A program made the position numbers and the translations under genes. The notes beneath the pieces were generated by a model that saw nothing but the letters and a program-made list of their open reading frames with translations, was not told where the DNA came from and did not search any database. A stretch of DNA of 64,000 nucleotides from contig CAZRWW010000010.1 in assembly GCA_964603725.1 (NCBI GenBank), positions 37,426 through 101,425 on the forward strand, read 5' to 3'. Position 1 is the stretch's first letter. Each line of letters starts with the position of its first letter. Below are positions 52,765 through 62,119 of this stretch, one piece after another. This DNA is from CAZDKK01 sp964603725. GTDB lineage: Bacteria > Eisenbacteria > RBG-16-71-46 > CAIMUX01 > WJJG01.

Positions 52765-54147
52765 ATGGCAGATGCAGAACAGAAAGAAACGCGTGAAAAG
52801 GTCAAGCTTGAAGAGAAGGAGCTTGAGAAGATCAAGGAACAGCTTCTCCCGATGCTCCCGGCGCTCTTTCCCCGAGGAGGCACATTCGTCGGGGAGATGT
52901 TGCCCAGTGCTGGCTTGTTCGACCCCGAAGATCCCGGCGCCACCAAGGAAGCGGTTGAAGCACTCACCCCCTACCAGTGGCTAGCGCTGGCGATGCGCCT
53001 GCGCCTGGCCCGCCGGATGCTCGACGAGGCCGCCACCCTGACAGATGCTGTTCAAGCGGCTGAGAAGCAACACACCCGGCACCAGGAAGCCCTGGACAAG
53101 AATCTTCGCTCGGTCTACGAGCAAATGCGTCCGCTGGAGATCCAGTACCGCACGCTGAACCAGTTCTTCGACAACGCTGCGGCATCCCCGGGGGCAAATG
53201 TCTCGGTGGAGATTTACAACACCCCACCAGCGTCGTTGTTCGAGGACGCGAGCGAGTCGCTGGCCGTGCTCACGAAAGAGATCCAGGGAACCAATGCCGA
53301 GGCATTTCACCAGAGCAAAGCCAAGTCCTTGCTCGTGATTCCCGGGCACTGGGCTGAGAACAAGTATCTCAATCGCCTCGAAGCTCTGCTGGCGGACAAC
53401 CGTGTCAGCTTGTTCACAGACATTTTCGCCGGTCAAAAGCGCATGGACAACTACGACGCCGTACAGGACAAGCTGGAGCTCGAGACCTACAAGGGGCTCA
53501 AGCAGGGTTCTGAGGGTCGGGCGCACATGTCCGTCTGCGTAAATGAGATCTGCGGGCGCCAGAAGTACGCCTGGGAAGATGATCACATCTGGATTCCTGC
53601 CTCCACAACTGTGGCCGGGCGTGTGTACAATGTGGACCAGGCATGGGAGGCCATCAAGGAGGGTGCGGCTGGCTACAAGCGCGGGAAAGCCCTGGTCTCC
53701 TCCCCGATGGTGCGCATCAAGCTCAACAACGCCAGCACGGGCGCTCTGGCCAACACGTACAATTTGATTCCCATGATCGAGTCGAAGGGCGACGTGTTTA
53801 TCATGGGTGTCGGTTCGCTCTGTACCGACGAGACGATGAAGCAGTACCCCACCGTGCGGATCTACGATTTCATCCAGAAGTCGATGCTGGATTACAGTCG
53901 CACACTCCTGTTCGAGCGGTTCAGCGAGAAGTCGAAGGAAACCGTCAAGGCAGGCCTGCGGCGGTTCTTCGATGGCCTGGTGAAAGAGGGTGTGATCGAG
54001 TCCTACTCAGATTTGACCGTGGAACGGGATGGGAAGCCCGGGGAAAAGGGGAAAGCGCGAGTCTTGGTGAATGTCAAATTCTACGACATCGTGACACAAG
54101 TCCGAACGGGCGTGAAATTCGACGAAGAGGGCAACGTCGAGAAGTAG
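52765..54147 (+). CDS. tssC: TssC sheath large subunit
   Basis: 460 residues. A helical N-terminus (about 1-110) is followed by the conserved core: KSLLVIPGHWAENKYLNRLEALLADN, SVCVNEICGRQKYAWEDDHIWIPAS, and FIMGVGSLCTDETMKQYPTVRIYDFI, ending with VNVKFYDIVTQVRTGVKF, a beta-strand arrangement used for sheath interlocking. Length is slightly below the usual 490-500. ATG 52765 follows GGGGGAG. It lies directly behind TssB and 4 bases before a divergent second copy. Confidence 0.93.
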   Translation: MADAEQKETREKVKLEEKELEKIKEQLLPMLPALFPRGGTFVGEMLPSAGLFDPEDPGATKEAVEALTPYQWLALAMRLRLARRMLDEAATLTDAVQAAEKQHTRHQEALDKNLRSVYEQMRPLEIQYRTLNQFFDNAAASPGANVSVEIYNTPPASLFEDASESLAVLTKEIQGTNAEAFHQSKAKSLLVIPGHWAENKYLNRLEALLADNRVSLFTDIFAGQKRMDNYDAVQDKLELETYKGLKQGSEGRAHMSVCVNEICGRQKYAWEDDHIWIPASTTVAGRVYNVDQAWEAIKEGAAGYKRGKALVSSPMVRIKLNNASTGALANTYNLIPMIESKGDVFIMGVGSLCTDETMKQYPTVRIYDFIQKSMLDYSRTLLFERFSEKSKETVKAGLRRFFDGLVKEGVIESYSDLTVERDGKPGEKGKARVLVNVKFYDIVTQVRTGVKFDEEGNVEK

Positions 54148-54151
54148 GCAA

Positions 54152-55693
54152 TTGAATCGAGGGGCGGCGAGCCATGACCCAGCAGCCTGGAAAGGCAAGC
54201 TGGAACGGCAACCGGAAAGGCAAGCCGGCAAGGGCACGGCGGGATGGGTGGGATGGATGGCGGGGCAGGGCTACAGCGAATTCCTAGCGGGCTTCAATCT
54301 GAGCTGTGGCATGCGAATGCCGAGCAGCGGGTCGGTGTTTGCAGAACACGCCGACGGTTCGCTGGAGCTGGCCGCGGACGCGTCGAATCTTGACCGGAGG
54401 CTACTGAGACGCCGGCTGCGGTGCCTGCGGGAGATCCTGGAAGACGGACAGGACATCGAGGCGGCGCGAGCGCAAGCTGAGGCCCGCCATGGGGCTCTGA
54501 CGCAGCGACTCGAGGGAGCGCTGCGAGCCGTCTACAGACAGACGCGGCCGATCGAGGCGGTCTGGCGAGGTCTGGGGGTCTTTTACGAGGAGGCGGCGCC
54601 TGAGGGCAAGGAGATCCCGGTTTGGGTCTGGAATGGCAACTCCCCGAAATGGGTCACTGTAATGCGCGACCTGGATCCAACATTCGTCCTCGCCCCGGGG
54701 TGTCAGGAGCCGCCGCCGCAGTTGGACGAATGGAACGGCACCTACCCGCAGCCGATTCTGTTCGGTGACCGGGAGCTGCCTGCCTACGACGAGCCTGTGG
54801 GATCTCACGACCATCGGGAGGAGACCAGCCCCGGACCCGGCCGGCAGGACGGTCCGGAGACCCTGCCATCACGCTATGCCGCGTGCGTGAACGAAGTGGA
54901 AGGCCGCGCTGCCTACCCCTGGGAGGACGAGCCGCTCTGGGTTCGGCCGAGTTTCGCGGTAGCTGGCGTGCACGTTCGGCACTGGCGGGGAGGGTACTGG
55001 CGGAGCACCGGGGCAGGGCACTGGACTGGACGGCTGCAGCGTGCCCGCAAGACGAGGGTGCGCATGCAGGTGACCCAGGCCGTCACCTTGCATGAGGCGG
55101 GCTACGCCGCCATCACGGAGGACGGCCGAGGAGTGATGGCCATCGGCGATCGGACATTCCCGTTGCCGGGGCATCATCCGGCGGGACTCGGGGCCCTCAA
55201 GCTGGAAGCGGCCGTCACCCGGATCGTCTGCCAGCGCTTTGCAGCGCGCGCCCGCAAAGCCACGCCGGGTCCTGGCCCGGGGCTTGACCCCCGACAGGAA
55301 GCCGAGGCCGTCCTGCACGATTTCAAGGTGCACCGCGTGCTTGATGACTACAGCGTCAGGCGGCAGTTGGGCGCGGGTCCGGAAGCCCCCATGGAGATGA
55401 CGCTCACTGTGGACGGGGTCTCTGCCAGTTCATGGCTGATCCGCCGCACGCGCGAGGAAGTCGTCTCGCGGTCGCGGGCGGACAAGCTGCCGATGCCCGA
55501 GCGGTTGGAGGCCGCCGTCCGGAGACGGGAAGCAAAGCCTGAGCCGGTCGCGGTCGGCGTGTCTGTGAACGCGCCGGACGCCAAACCACAGGAGGGGCTG
55601 GAGCCGATCCCCGCCAGAGAGAGGGGTGGAATTGGGGAGTTCATCAGCTCCCTGTTCGGACAGATGTTCCGCGGACGGGACCGGAAGCGCTGA
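54152..55693 (+). CDS. Second, divergent TssC-like protein
   Basis: 513 residues from TTG 54152; ATG 54257 is an alternative start and would remove 35 Gly/Lys-rich residues. It aligns by eye with the upstream TssC: RRLLRRRLRCLREIL with RRMLDEAATLT, AVYRQTRPIEAVWRGLGVFYEEAA with SVYEQMRPLEIQYRTLNQFFDNAA, and YAACVNEVEGRAAYPWEDEPLWV with HMSVCVNEICGRQKYAWEDDHIWI. The central part is much less conserved and the C-terminus (about 430-513) is Arg/Pro-rich and without TssC's sheath strands. I infer a paralogue with a special place, such as a sheath cap or baseplate-proximal ring; a decaying duplicate is the alternative. Confidence 0.75.
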   Translation: MNRGAASHDPAAWKGKLERQPERQAGKGTAGWVGWMAGQGYSEFLAGFNLSCGMRMPSSGSVFAEHADGSLELAADASNLDRRLLRRRLRCLREILEDGQDIEAARAQAEARHGALTQRLEGALRAVYRQTRPIEAVWRGLGVFYEEAAPEGKEIPVWVWNGNSPKWVTVMRDLDPTFVLAPGCQEPPPQLDEWNGTYPQPILFGDRELPAYDEPVGSHDHREETSPGPGRQDGPETLPSRYAACVNEVEGRAAYPWEDEPLWVRPSFAVAGVHVRHWRGGYWRSTGAGHWTGRLQRARKTRVRMQVTQAVTLHEAGYAAITEDGRGVMAIGDRTFPLPGHHPAGLGALKLEAAVTRIVCQRFAARARKATPGPGPGLDPRQEAEAVLHDFKVHRVLDDYSVRRQLGAGPEAPMEMTLTVDGVSASSWLIRRTREEVVSRSRADKLPMPERLEAAVRRREAKPEPVAVGVSVNAPDAKPQEGLEPIPARERGGIGEFISSLFGQMFRGRDRKR

Positions 55694-55749
55694 CCGATGC
55701 GTTCCAGACCGTTCTAGGCACGACGTAACAGCCAACGGAGGACAAAGCC

Positions 55750-56181
55750 ATGGCAGAGAGACTCGGTCGGGTCGAAGTGATGATCGAGGGGCAGCCCGAG
55801 CAGGAGGTACTCACTTTCGTGCTCGAGGCCGAGACACCCGTCGACTACAAAGGCGCGCCGCAGGGGCAACCCGTCTTCAGGCGGCTGACATTCACGACGC
55901 GTGTGATGCAGGGGATGCACGATGCAGTGGGCTGGTGCCTCAACGAGCCGCGCACCGCACACAACCTTCGCAACGGGACTGTCAAGTTCTACGACAAGAA
56001 TGGCGAAAACTACCAGACGCTCGAGTGGACCAATGGATTCATCGAAGATGCATCGTGGGTCCTACCCGATGCGGAGAAGGACGAGCAGCAGAGAGTCTAC
56101 ATGAAGTACCAGGTAGTTGCACAGCGGATCAACATCGGCGGCACGGAACTTGCGAACCCGTGGCCCAACATCTACGGGTAG
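55750..56181 (+). CDS. tssD: TssD/Hcp-like tube protein 1
   Basis: 143 residues. Beta-barrel pattern of the T6SS tube protein as found in Bacteroidetes-type TssD: LTFVLEAETPVDYKGAPQG, RRLTFTTRV, NGTVKFYDKNGENYQTLEWTNGFI and a closing VVAQRINIGGTELANPWPN. Hexamers of such proteins stack into the tube that carries cargo. GGAGGA stands 8 bases before ATG 55750. A second tube-like gene follows after 41 bases. Confidence 0.85.
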   Translation: MAERLGRVEVMIEGQPEQEVLTFVLEAETPVDYKGAPQGQPVFRRLTFTTRVMQGMHDAVGWCLNEPRTAHNLRNGTVKFYDKNGENYQTLEWTNGFIEDASWVLPDAEKDEQQRVYMKYQVVAQRINIGGTELANPWPNIYG

Positions 56182-56222
56182 AGACCCTATTCCAGAAGCT
56201 GAAATGAAGGAGGATCGCAGTC

Positions 56223-56645
56223 ATGGCATTTGACGGAAGAGTCGTCATCGACGGTAACGAGATCGACAAGATCCGCAATGTGCAGTTCGGTGTCCGGAAC
56301 AAGGTCGACGATATCACCACCAACCCCTCCGGAAGCACCCGTAACAACCTGATCATCATCGAGCGCGAGCACGACCAGTCGAACTTCCTCTGGGAGTGGG
56401 CGGTGAGCGCCAAGAAGGAGAATCGCAAGAACGGCGTCATCGAGTTCTACGATCAGGCTCAGGTGGTTCTCAAGGCAGAATTCACCAACGCGCTCGTTGC
56501 CGACTACCGCATCATGCTGGGCGAAACGCAGTACGAGCGCACGGCCATGCAGATCCGTGAGCGTGTCGAGATCTCCACAGAGCAGTTGGCGCTCGAAACC
56601 CTCGGTGGAAGGGTTGAGCACAGCGATCAGTGGGATATTCGTTAG
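56223..56645 (+). CDS. tssD: TssD/Hcp-like tube protein 2
   Basis: 140 residues, clearly different from the first tube protein but with the same strand order: GRVVIDGNEIDKIRNVQFGV, VDDITTNPSGSTRNNLIIIERE, FLWEWAVSAKKENRKNGVIEFYDQAQ, and a closing RERVEISTEQLALETLGGRVEH. ATG 56223 follows GGAGG. Two unlike tube subunits in one operon suggest a mixed tube or a special first ring. Confidence 0.8.
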   Translation: MAFDGRVVIDGNEIDKIRNVQFGVRNKVDDITTNPSGSTRNNLIIIEREHDQSNFLWEWAVSAKKENRKNGVIEFYDQAQVVLKAEFTNALVADYRIMLGETQYERTAMQIRERVEISTEQLALETLGGRVEHSDQWDIR

Positions 56646-56736
56646 CAGGGCGGCCTCCTGATCAGGATATCGTCGGCCGGCCGGAGGCTGCTGATTCCGG
56701 CCGGCCCGCCAGCCTGTGCTAGCCGGAGGTGCCCTC

Positions 56737-58710
56737 ATGCATGTCGTGACAGAGATCAAGATTGGCGGCGCCTCGTTGCCATTCAATGTCAGGAGCATCC
56801 GCTGGCTCCAGTCGCTCTACGACTACGACCGATTCACGATCACGTTGGCAGACCCCAATCTGGTGGACGGTTCGGGTCCTGTAGCTGACATCACTCAACG
56901 CCTGGCCGCGCAACTCGGTCAGCCGGTCATCGTTGATCTGCAGTCAGGCGGTGAGGAGTGGCGCGAGCACCTGGCGGGATTCGTCACGGGGGTTCGCGGG
57001 CGGTACGTCCAGCGAGGGGTGGAGGTCGTGTTGGAGGGAGCTGGGGCCGCGCACACGCTGGACAAGGCCGTTCACACGCGGGTCTTTCAGCAGTTGACCT
57101 GGAAGGAGATTGTCGAGCAGATTCTCGCGCCCGCTTCTAGCCAACTGAAGGGCTCTACTGTGAAGCTGGGGCCCTTCGAATCCGTCAAGGTCCCTTTCTG
57201 CTGCCAGTATCAGGAGACGGACTTTGCTTTCCTACGGCGTGTGTGCGGCCGGCTCGGGCTCGTGCTGTGTGCTGGCGGGAATGGTCTCGTGCTGGTGCCG
57301 GCCAAAGACTTCAAGGGCATTCCCGGGTGTGATGTCCGGAGGGAGCTCATTCCCGGGGCCAACTGCCGCTACGTGGAATCGCGTGTCCAGGCGGTTCCGG
57401 CAATGACAGAAACGGCAGGCTACCAACACTACGGCGAGCGCGGTCTCCAGGATGGCAACTACGGCGATGAAGAGACGCGCACGTGGTCGTCGACTCCCGA
57501 AGCTGCCGGCGGTGGGCTGACCGCCACGGGCCTGGATTCTGGCCGCACGCTGTATACGTCTCCGGGGTCGGTCCATGAGAGCGGCGTGCACTGGTCCCAG
57601 GAGGAGTTCGACAACCGAGTTGCCCGGTGGGGGATGCACGCTGCAGGTGCGGTCGTGCGTTTCGAAGGAAGGACCTGGGTCCCCGACCTCAGGCTGGGAC
57701 ATCAGGCAGTGGTGAAGCCGGAGAGCGCCCTGGCTGTCGACTGGGTCAGCAGTGAGAGCATCCTGGTGACCTCTGTGGAGCACACGATCGAAGCTGGCGA
57801 CTACACCAACCTGTTTGTAGGCTGTTCGGTGCCAGCCCCACCGCTGCTGAACCCGAATGACTTTCCGCCGCGGCAGCGCTTCGTAACCTTGCCGGCCCGG
57901 GTCGTGCAGAGTGATGATCCGAGCCGAGTGGGGCGCGTGCGGGTGCAGCCGCTCGTGCTGGAGAGCAGCTGGCTTCCCGAGACGATCCACGTCCGTGTGG
58001 CAGCCCGATCGGCCGGGCCCGATCATGGCGAGTTGATGCTTCCGGAAGTGGGAGACGAGGTTCTACTGGCGTTTCATCCGGACGCTTGCGAGGAGCCGTA
58101 CGTCACGGCCATCTTCTACAATGGCACGCACAAGACGCTTCCGGACAAGCTTCCGGCGCACACCGAGCTGGAGCAAGCGCAAGTCGATAAGAACGACCTC
58201 AAGTGGGTACTGACTCGCGGCGGAAACGCACTCATCTTCGATGATACCCAGGGCAAAGAACGTCTCCTGGCAGTGACCAAAACCGGATCCTTGGAGCTCA
58301 GCGAAGTCGCCGCCGGTCCGCACATGGCGCTGACGGTGCGGGATGGCAGCGAACCGATGTGCATTCTCACGTTCGACAAGAAGGGCCAAGTCACGTTGAA
58401 GGCCACCAATGTGCTCTTCGACATCAAGGAGTCGATGGAGATCAAAACGGGCGAGCACTTCACGCTGGATGCGAAGGGGAAGATCACCCTCAAGGCGGGT
58501 GAAGACTATGATCTGAAGGCCCAGGGCAAGGTCCAGACGAAATCGGGAACTGACACGATGCTCGACGCGGGGACCAAGGCCACGGTCAAGTCCGGAACGG
58601 ACACCAGTGTCCAGGCGGGGATGAACCTGAAGCTCCAGGGGGCTGCTCAGGGTGAGCTCAAATCCGGAGCCATCATGACGATCAAGTCTGGCCTAGTGAA
58701 GATCAACTGA
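56737..58710 (+). CDS. vgrG: VgrG/TssI spike protein
   Basis: 657 residues. Residues 1-370 match the gp27-like base (IRWLQSLYDYDRFTITLADP, QLTWKEIVEQIL, FCCQYQETDFAFLRRVCGRLGLVL, HYGERG). Residues 380-470 are the gp5-like OB fold (ARVVQSDDPSRVGRVRVQP, LPEVGDEVLLAFH). Residues 545-657 form the beta-helical needle with the repeating pattern TLKAGED, DLKAQGKVQTKSGTD, TVKSGTD. There is no extra C-terminal effector domain, so cargo must be carried through PAAR or adaptor proteins, as the left-hand cassettes suggest. ATG 56737 has GGAGGT 6 bases upstream. Confidence 0.93.
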   Translation: MHVVTEIKIGGASLPFNVRSIRWLQSLYDYDRFTITLADPNLVDGSGPVADITQRLAAQLGQPVIVDLQSGGEEWREHLAGFVTGVRGRYVQRGVEVVLEGAGAAHTLDKAVHTRVFQQLTWKEIVEQILAPASSQLKGSTVKLGPFESVKVPFCCQYQETDFAFLRRVCGRLGLVLCAGGNGLVLVPAKDFKGIPGCDVRRELIPGANCRYVESRVQAVPAMTETAGYQHYGERGLQDGNYGDEETRTWSSTPEAAGGGLTATGLDSGRTLYTSPGSVHESGVHWSQEEFDNRVARWGMHAAGAVVRFEGRTWVPDLRLGHQAVVKPESALAVDWVSSESILVTSVEHTIEAGDYTNLFVGCSVPAPPLLNPNDFPPRQRFVTLPARVVQSDDPSRVGRVRVQPLVLESSWLPETIHVRVAARSAGPDHGELMLPEVGDEVLLAFHPDACEEPYVTAIFYNGTHKTLPDKLPAHTELEQAQVDKNDLKWVLTRGGNALIFDDTQGKERLLAVTKTGSLELSEVAAGPHMALTVRDGSEPMCILTFDKKGQVTLKATNVLFDIKESMEIKTGEHFTLDAKGKITLKAGEDYDLKAQGKVQTKSGTDTMLDAGTKATVKSGTDTSVQAGMNLKLQGAAQGELKSGAIMTIKSGLVKIN

Positions 58711-58724
58711 GCATGGGTGGCACC

Positions 58725-59102
58725 ATGAGCAGAGTGGATGCGAGGTCTGGGCCGGGACGCATCATTGCGCTGCCCGTGCGGATGCGCGATGGGAGATTCC
58801 AGGTGCAAGAGGCGGCGGATGCGCTCGCGCGCTTCGCCCGCTGTTTCTTTAGCGAGTACCAGGGGGCAGTGCCTGATGACCCCGCGTTCGGAGGACGCGG
58901 GATTCCGTGGGGGACGAAGGCCGCTCCCTTGCTGCCCCTGGAACCGGTGATTCAGGAATTCAGGAACCGCTACGGAGCGGACTTCGCGATCACTGTGTTG
59001 TTGGAGGAGCGGCCTCATGGTTCAGGTGGGCGACAACGGATACGTGTGATCCGCATCACCTTGAGGGCTTTCCCTGAGCTCAAGATCGAGATAGAAATCT
59101 GA
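58725..59102 (+). CDS. tssE: TssE/gp25-like baseplate protein
   Basis: 125 residues. The length and the core pattern (ADALARFARCFFSEYQGAVPDDPAFGGRGI, then PVIQEFRNRYGADFAITVLLEE) fit gp25-like baseplate proteins, which start sheath assembly at the tube base. ATG 58725 was preferred over 58713 because GGGTGG lies 5 bases upstream. The stop overlaps the start of TssF. Confidence 0.78.
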   Translation: MSRVDARSGPGRIIALPVRMRDGRFQVQEAADALARFARCFFSEYQGAVPDDPAFGGRGIPWGTKAAPLLPLEPVIQEFRNRYGADFAITVLLEERPHGSGGRQRIRVIRITLRAFPELKIEIEI

Positions 59103-60877
59103 TGTCTGTCAGCCAACGGCCAGTACCCAGTCGAGCCGATGTTGCCGCAGTGTACGCGCGGCTGAAGAGCGAGGCCGTGCGCTGCGGCCTGCTAGGACCA
59201 GCGGGTCGCCCCGATCCAATCCTGGAGACGCTGCTGCAGGGTTTCGCCCGCGAGATCGCTGCCCTGCAGCTCGAACTCGAAAGGTCGCTCGACGACAACC
59301 GGCGCAACCTGCTCGCGCATTTCCTGGGGCTTGGCTACCGGCGTCAGCCTGCGCAGGCTCTGGTGGCGTTCTGCATGGATCGCCCCCAGGGTGTGGACTG
59401 CCTGCTCAAACTCGCGGGCACGCCGGCTGCCGAGGGGCGATCCGACAAGATCCGCCTCTCCATTCCGGGGTCATTCCGGCTACCGGCGCTCAAGCTGTCG
59501 GCGGCGGCCTACACGGGTCCGGGAGGTTTGGTTCTGTGGGAGTCGGACGCCAAGCAGTCTGTCAGAACGGTGGATGCACCGCGAGCGTGCGGAGCATTCG
59601 GCGAACCGGGTCCCCCGACGATTCACCTTGGGCTGGCCGGGACACCGCCGGGCGCCGGGGAGATCTTGTCGATCGCCGTAGTACCTCCGGAGGAGACCAC
59701 GTCGATCCTCGCTCGCGACGGCGCCGAACTGGTCTCATATCGCCGCTGGCTGATGCGCGGCCGTTTCCTGTCAGGGGCGGGCCCTCTGGGGCCACCAAGG
59801 CGGCCTGATGAGGTCACGCGGCAAACATCGGTTCGTGATGCCGTCAGCAGCCAGCTCCCCACAAAAGGAGCGGCCATGCGGCTGGCCCTCGAGCGCCACA
59901 TCTACGGCGAGCTCCTGTTCATTTGGGAGGGCCCGCTCGTAGAGTCCTTGGCGGTCGGAGAACCGCCGGAGACGCTGAGACGCGCCGCGGCTGATCTGGC
60001 GCCCGATGATCTCGAAGAGTGGGGGGGCGAACTGCGTTGGCTTTCGATCGAGTTGCCGAACCTGCCCCGGGGTGACCCCCTGCGCCTCTTCAAAACGCTC
60101 GCGGTCAACGCGTTGCCCGTGATCGCCTACCGCGAGCTGCGCCCCGATCGCAACAACATCAGCTACGATGAAATCGTCGCGCAGACCGGTGTGGTGTCCT
60201 ACCCCTTGTCCAATGAGCTGCACCAGGCGCTCCAGCGAGATGACTGGGTCGTTGACCGGGTTGAATGCTCCGGGGAGGAATTCCCTCACGTTCAGGAACA
60301 CCCCGATCCTGAGAAGGGATGGTACGCCTTGGTTTCAGATTCGCGCAGTTCAACGATCTATTTCCATGTGCCGGAAGACAGACCGGTACACATGGGGACG
60401 TTGGATCTCTACATTGGACAGCTTGTAGGAGAAGAAGGCAATGGGGCGCTGATCGAACCCAACCCGTACAATCGAGCCAGCTACTCCGGCCTCCGCAGTG
60501 TGACTGCTGTCACTGAGACCGTGGGGGGCACTGGCGAGTACGAGGGTGACCACGAGCTGCCCTGGGAAGCGGTAGGGTCTTTTCTGCGGACGCGGGACCG
60601 CCTCATCACGCGTTGGGACTATGACGGGTTCATCCGGAGATTCGACCCGCGCATTGCGGCCTGCAGCTTCCGGAATGTGGCCCTACAACGCGAAGACGCC
60701 TTCTTGCCCGGTGTCGCCATAACTGTCCACTTCGATCAGGAGCTCAACGTGCCGCGGGCGGATTGCCAAGTGGCCATCGCTCTGCTGGCACGGGAACTCG
60801 AACGCCGGGCAGCTCTGGGTACGCAATTGGAGGTGAGATTGGGAGAGCCGCGGGCTCGGATGGCGGAGGCGCTGTGA
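59102..60877 (+). CDS. tssF: TssF-like baseplate protein
   Basis: 591 residues, the usual TssF size. The N-terminus ADPILETLLQGFAREIAALQLELE-like region and RNLLAHFLGLGYRRQPAQALVAF resemble TssF, and the C-terminal part has FDPRIAACSFRNVALQREDAFLPG and NVPRADCQVAIALLARELERR. TssF and TssG form the baseplate wedge. The ATG overlaps the TssE stop, and the TssF stop overlaps the TssG start, a common TssE-F-G coupling. Confidence 0.78.
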   Translation: MSVSQRPVPSRADVAAVYARLKSEAVRCGLLGPAGRPDPILETLLQGFAREIAALQLELERSLDDNRRNLLAHFLGLGYRRQPAQALVAFCMDRPQGVDCLLKLAGTPAAEGRSDKIRLSIPGSFRLPALKLSAAAYTGPGGLVLWESDAKQSVRTVDAPRACGAFGEPGPPTIHLGLAGTPPGAGEILSIAVVPPEETTSILARDGAELVSYRRWLMRGRFLSGAGPLGPPRRPDEVTRQTSVRDAVSSQLPTKGAAMRLALERHIYGELLFIWEGPLVESLAVGEPPETLRRAAADLAPDDLEEWGGELRWLSIELPNLPRGDPLRLFKTLAVNALPVIAYRELRPDRNNISYDEIVAQTGVVSYPLSNELHQALQRDDWVVDRVECSGEEFPHVQEHPDPEKGWYALVSDSRSSTIYFHVPEDRPVHMGTLDLYIGQLVGEEGNGALIEPNPYNRASYSGLRSVTAVTETVGGTGEYEGDHELPWEAVGSFLRTRDRLITRWDYDGFIRRFDPRIAACSFRNVALQREDAFLPGVAITVHFDQELNVPRADCQVAIALLARELERRAALGTQLEVRLGEPRARMAEAL

Positions 60878-62040
60878 TTTCCGCAGAGGCCAGCAGTGCC
60901 CCGCGGGGCAGGCCTGTAGCTGCAGCAACGGGACGTGTTCCCGAAGTGCGCTTCCGACGAAAGCACTGGCTTAGCTTCACCTGCGAGGAGGCGATCACTC
61001 TGGCGCTCGATGCGATCGGCCGTGGCGAAGAGGGCCTGGAGCAGATCCGCGTGTTCATGGAGGGCTCCCATCGAGCACCGCTGCCGGACTTCTCGGAGAA
61101 GACGGGAAGCATTGTTCCTTCCTCCCGCACCAGCATCACACTTGGGCAGCAGATTGAGCTCCACGTGCGACGCGCGGGTCTTTTCGAACGCTTCCCGAGC
61201 GTGCTCTTCTCCGATTCGGCGGCCTACGTCAATGCCAGGGGTGATGCGGCGTCGGTTCAGCACGTGGACCAGAGCGAAGAAGAGGCCCGCCGCTATCTTC
61301 AGCCTTTCGATCGCGAGTCGATGTTCGTACGGGCGCGCAACCGTTTCTGGACCAGCATGATCGCTGGAGCGCGGCCCGGTGAGCTCTACCGCGACTTCGT
61401 GTGGAGGCTCTTTGGGCTTCCGGAGGCATGCCGGGCGCTTGTCCGCCAGATGCTACCGGAACGCGATCAAACCGTCCTCACGTTCCTCCTGCCGCATCTG
61501 GGTCAGATTGCTGGCGACCTGCCCCGGATCCAGCAGGTGCTTGAGCTGTTCGTTGCGCGACCGCTGCGCCTGCTGCCCGGCCCGATGCTGGACTACGAGC
61601 TGCCGCCACTGGCCGTGCTTCTGCTCGACGGGGAAGGGCAGACGGGCCAACGGGCCGCGGGCCGGAGCATTCGGCGGAGCGAGAAGGTCGTCGTGATCGA
61701 GGTCGGGCCGGTTCCCCCGGATGAAATGGCGGCCTTCGAATGTCCGTCGTATGTGAGCACTGCGAGGGGACCGCTGTTTGAGCTGACGGCACCACTAAGC
61801 GATGAGATCGTCGCGCAATGGGGATCGCGCGCCTGGCTGCTGCGGTTTCTGTGCGGGCTCCTGCTGCCGGTGGAACTGCGCGTGATGTTGCAGGCGCGGG
61901 CAACGAGTGTGGAGTGGCGGCTTGAAGAGGGGAGTAAACCCGTGCGGGCGGGGATTGACGCCTACACCTTGCCACCGGGTGGTGCCTGCCAGCGGAAAGC
62001 CCTTGCAAGTAGCGCCCAAGTGGCGGGTACGCCGGTGTGA
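60874..62040 (+). CDS. tssG: TssG-like baseplate protein
   Basis: 388 residues from GTG 60874, which overlaps the TssF stop by 4 bases. EVRFRRKHWLSFTCEEAITL at the start, SSRTSITLGQQIELHVRRAGLF, a central region with RPLRLLPGPMLDYELPPLAVLLLD and a C-terminal AQWGSRAWLLRFLCGLLLPVELRVMLQ fit a TssG-like protein. Assignment leans on position behind TssF. It ends the machine operon in this window; no TssK follows. Confidence 0.7.
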   Translation: MISAEASSAPRGRPVAAATGRVPEVRFRRKHWLSFTCEEAITLALDAIGRGEEGLEQIRVFMEGSHRAPLPDFSEKTGSIVPSSRTSITLGQQIELHVRRAGLFERFPSVLFSDSAAYVNARGDAASVQHVDQSEEEARRYLQPFDRESMFVRARNRFWTSMIAGARPGELYRDFVWRLFGLPEACRALVRQMLPERDQTVLTFLLPHLGQIAGDLPRIQQVLELFVARPLRLLPGPMLDYELPPLAVLLLDGEGQTGQRAAGRSIRRSEKVVVIEVGPVPPDEMAAFECPSYVSTARGPLFELTAPLSDEIVAQWGSRAWLLRFLCGLLLPVELRVMLQARATSVEWRLEEGSKPVRAGIDAYTLPPGGACQRKALASSAQVAGTPV

Positions 62041-62119
62041 CCGGGGTTGGGGACACGAAGTGCAGTGAGGCGGTTGCACCGTGCATGAGTAGTCGCAGAG
62101 GAGGCTACGGGAGGTCGGA

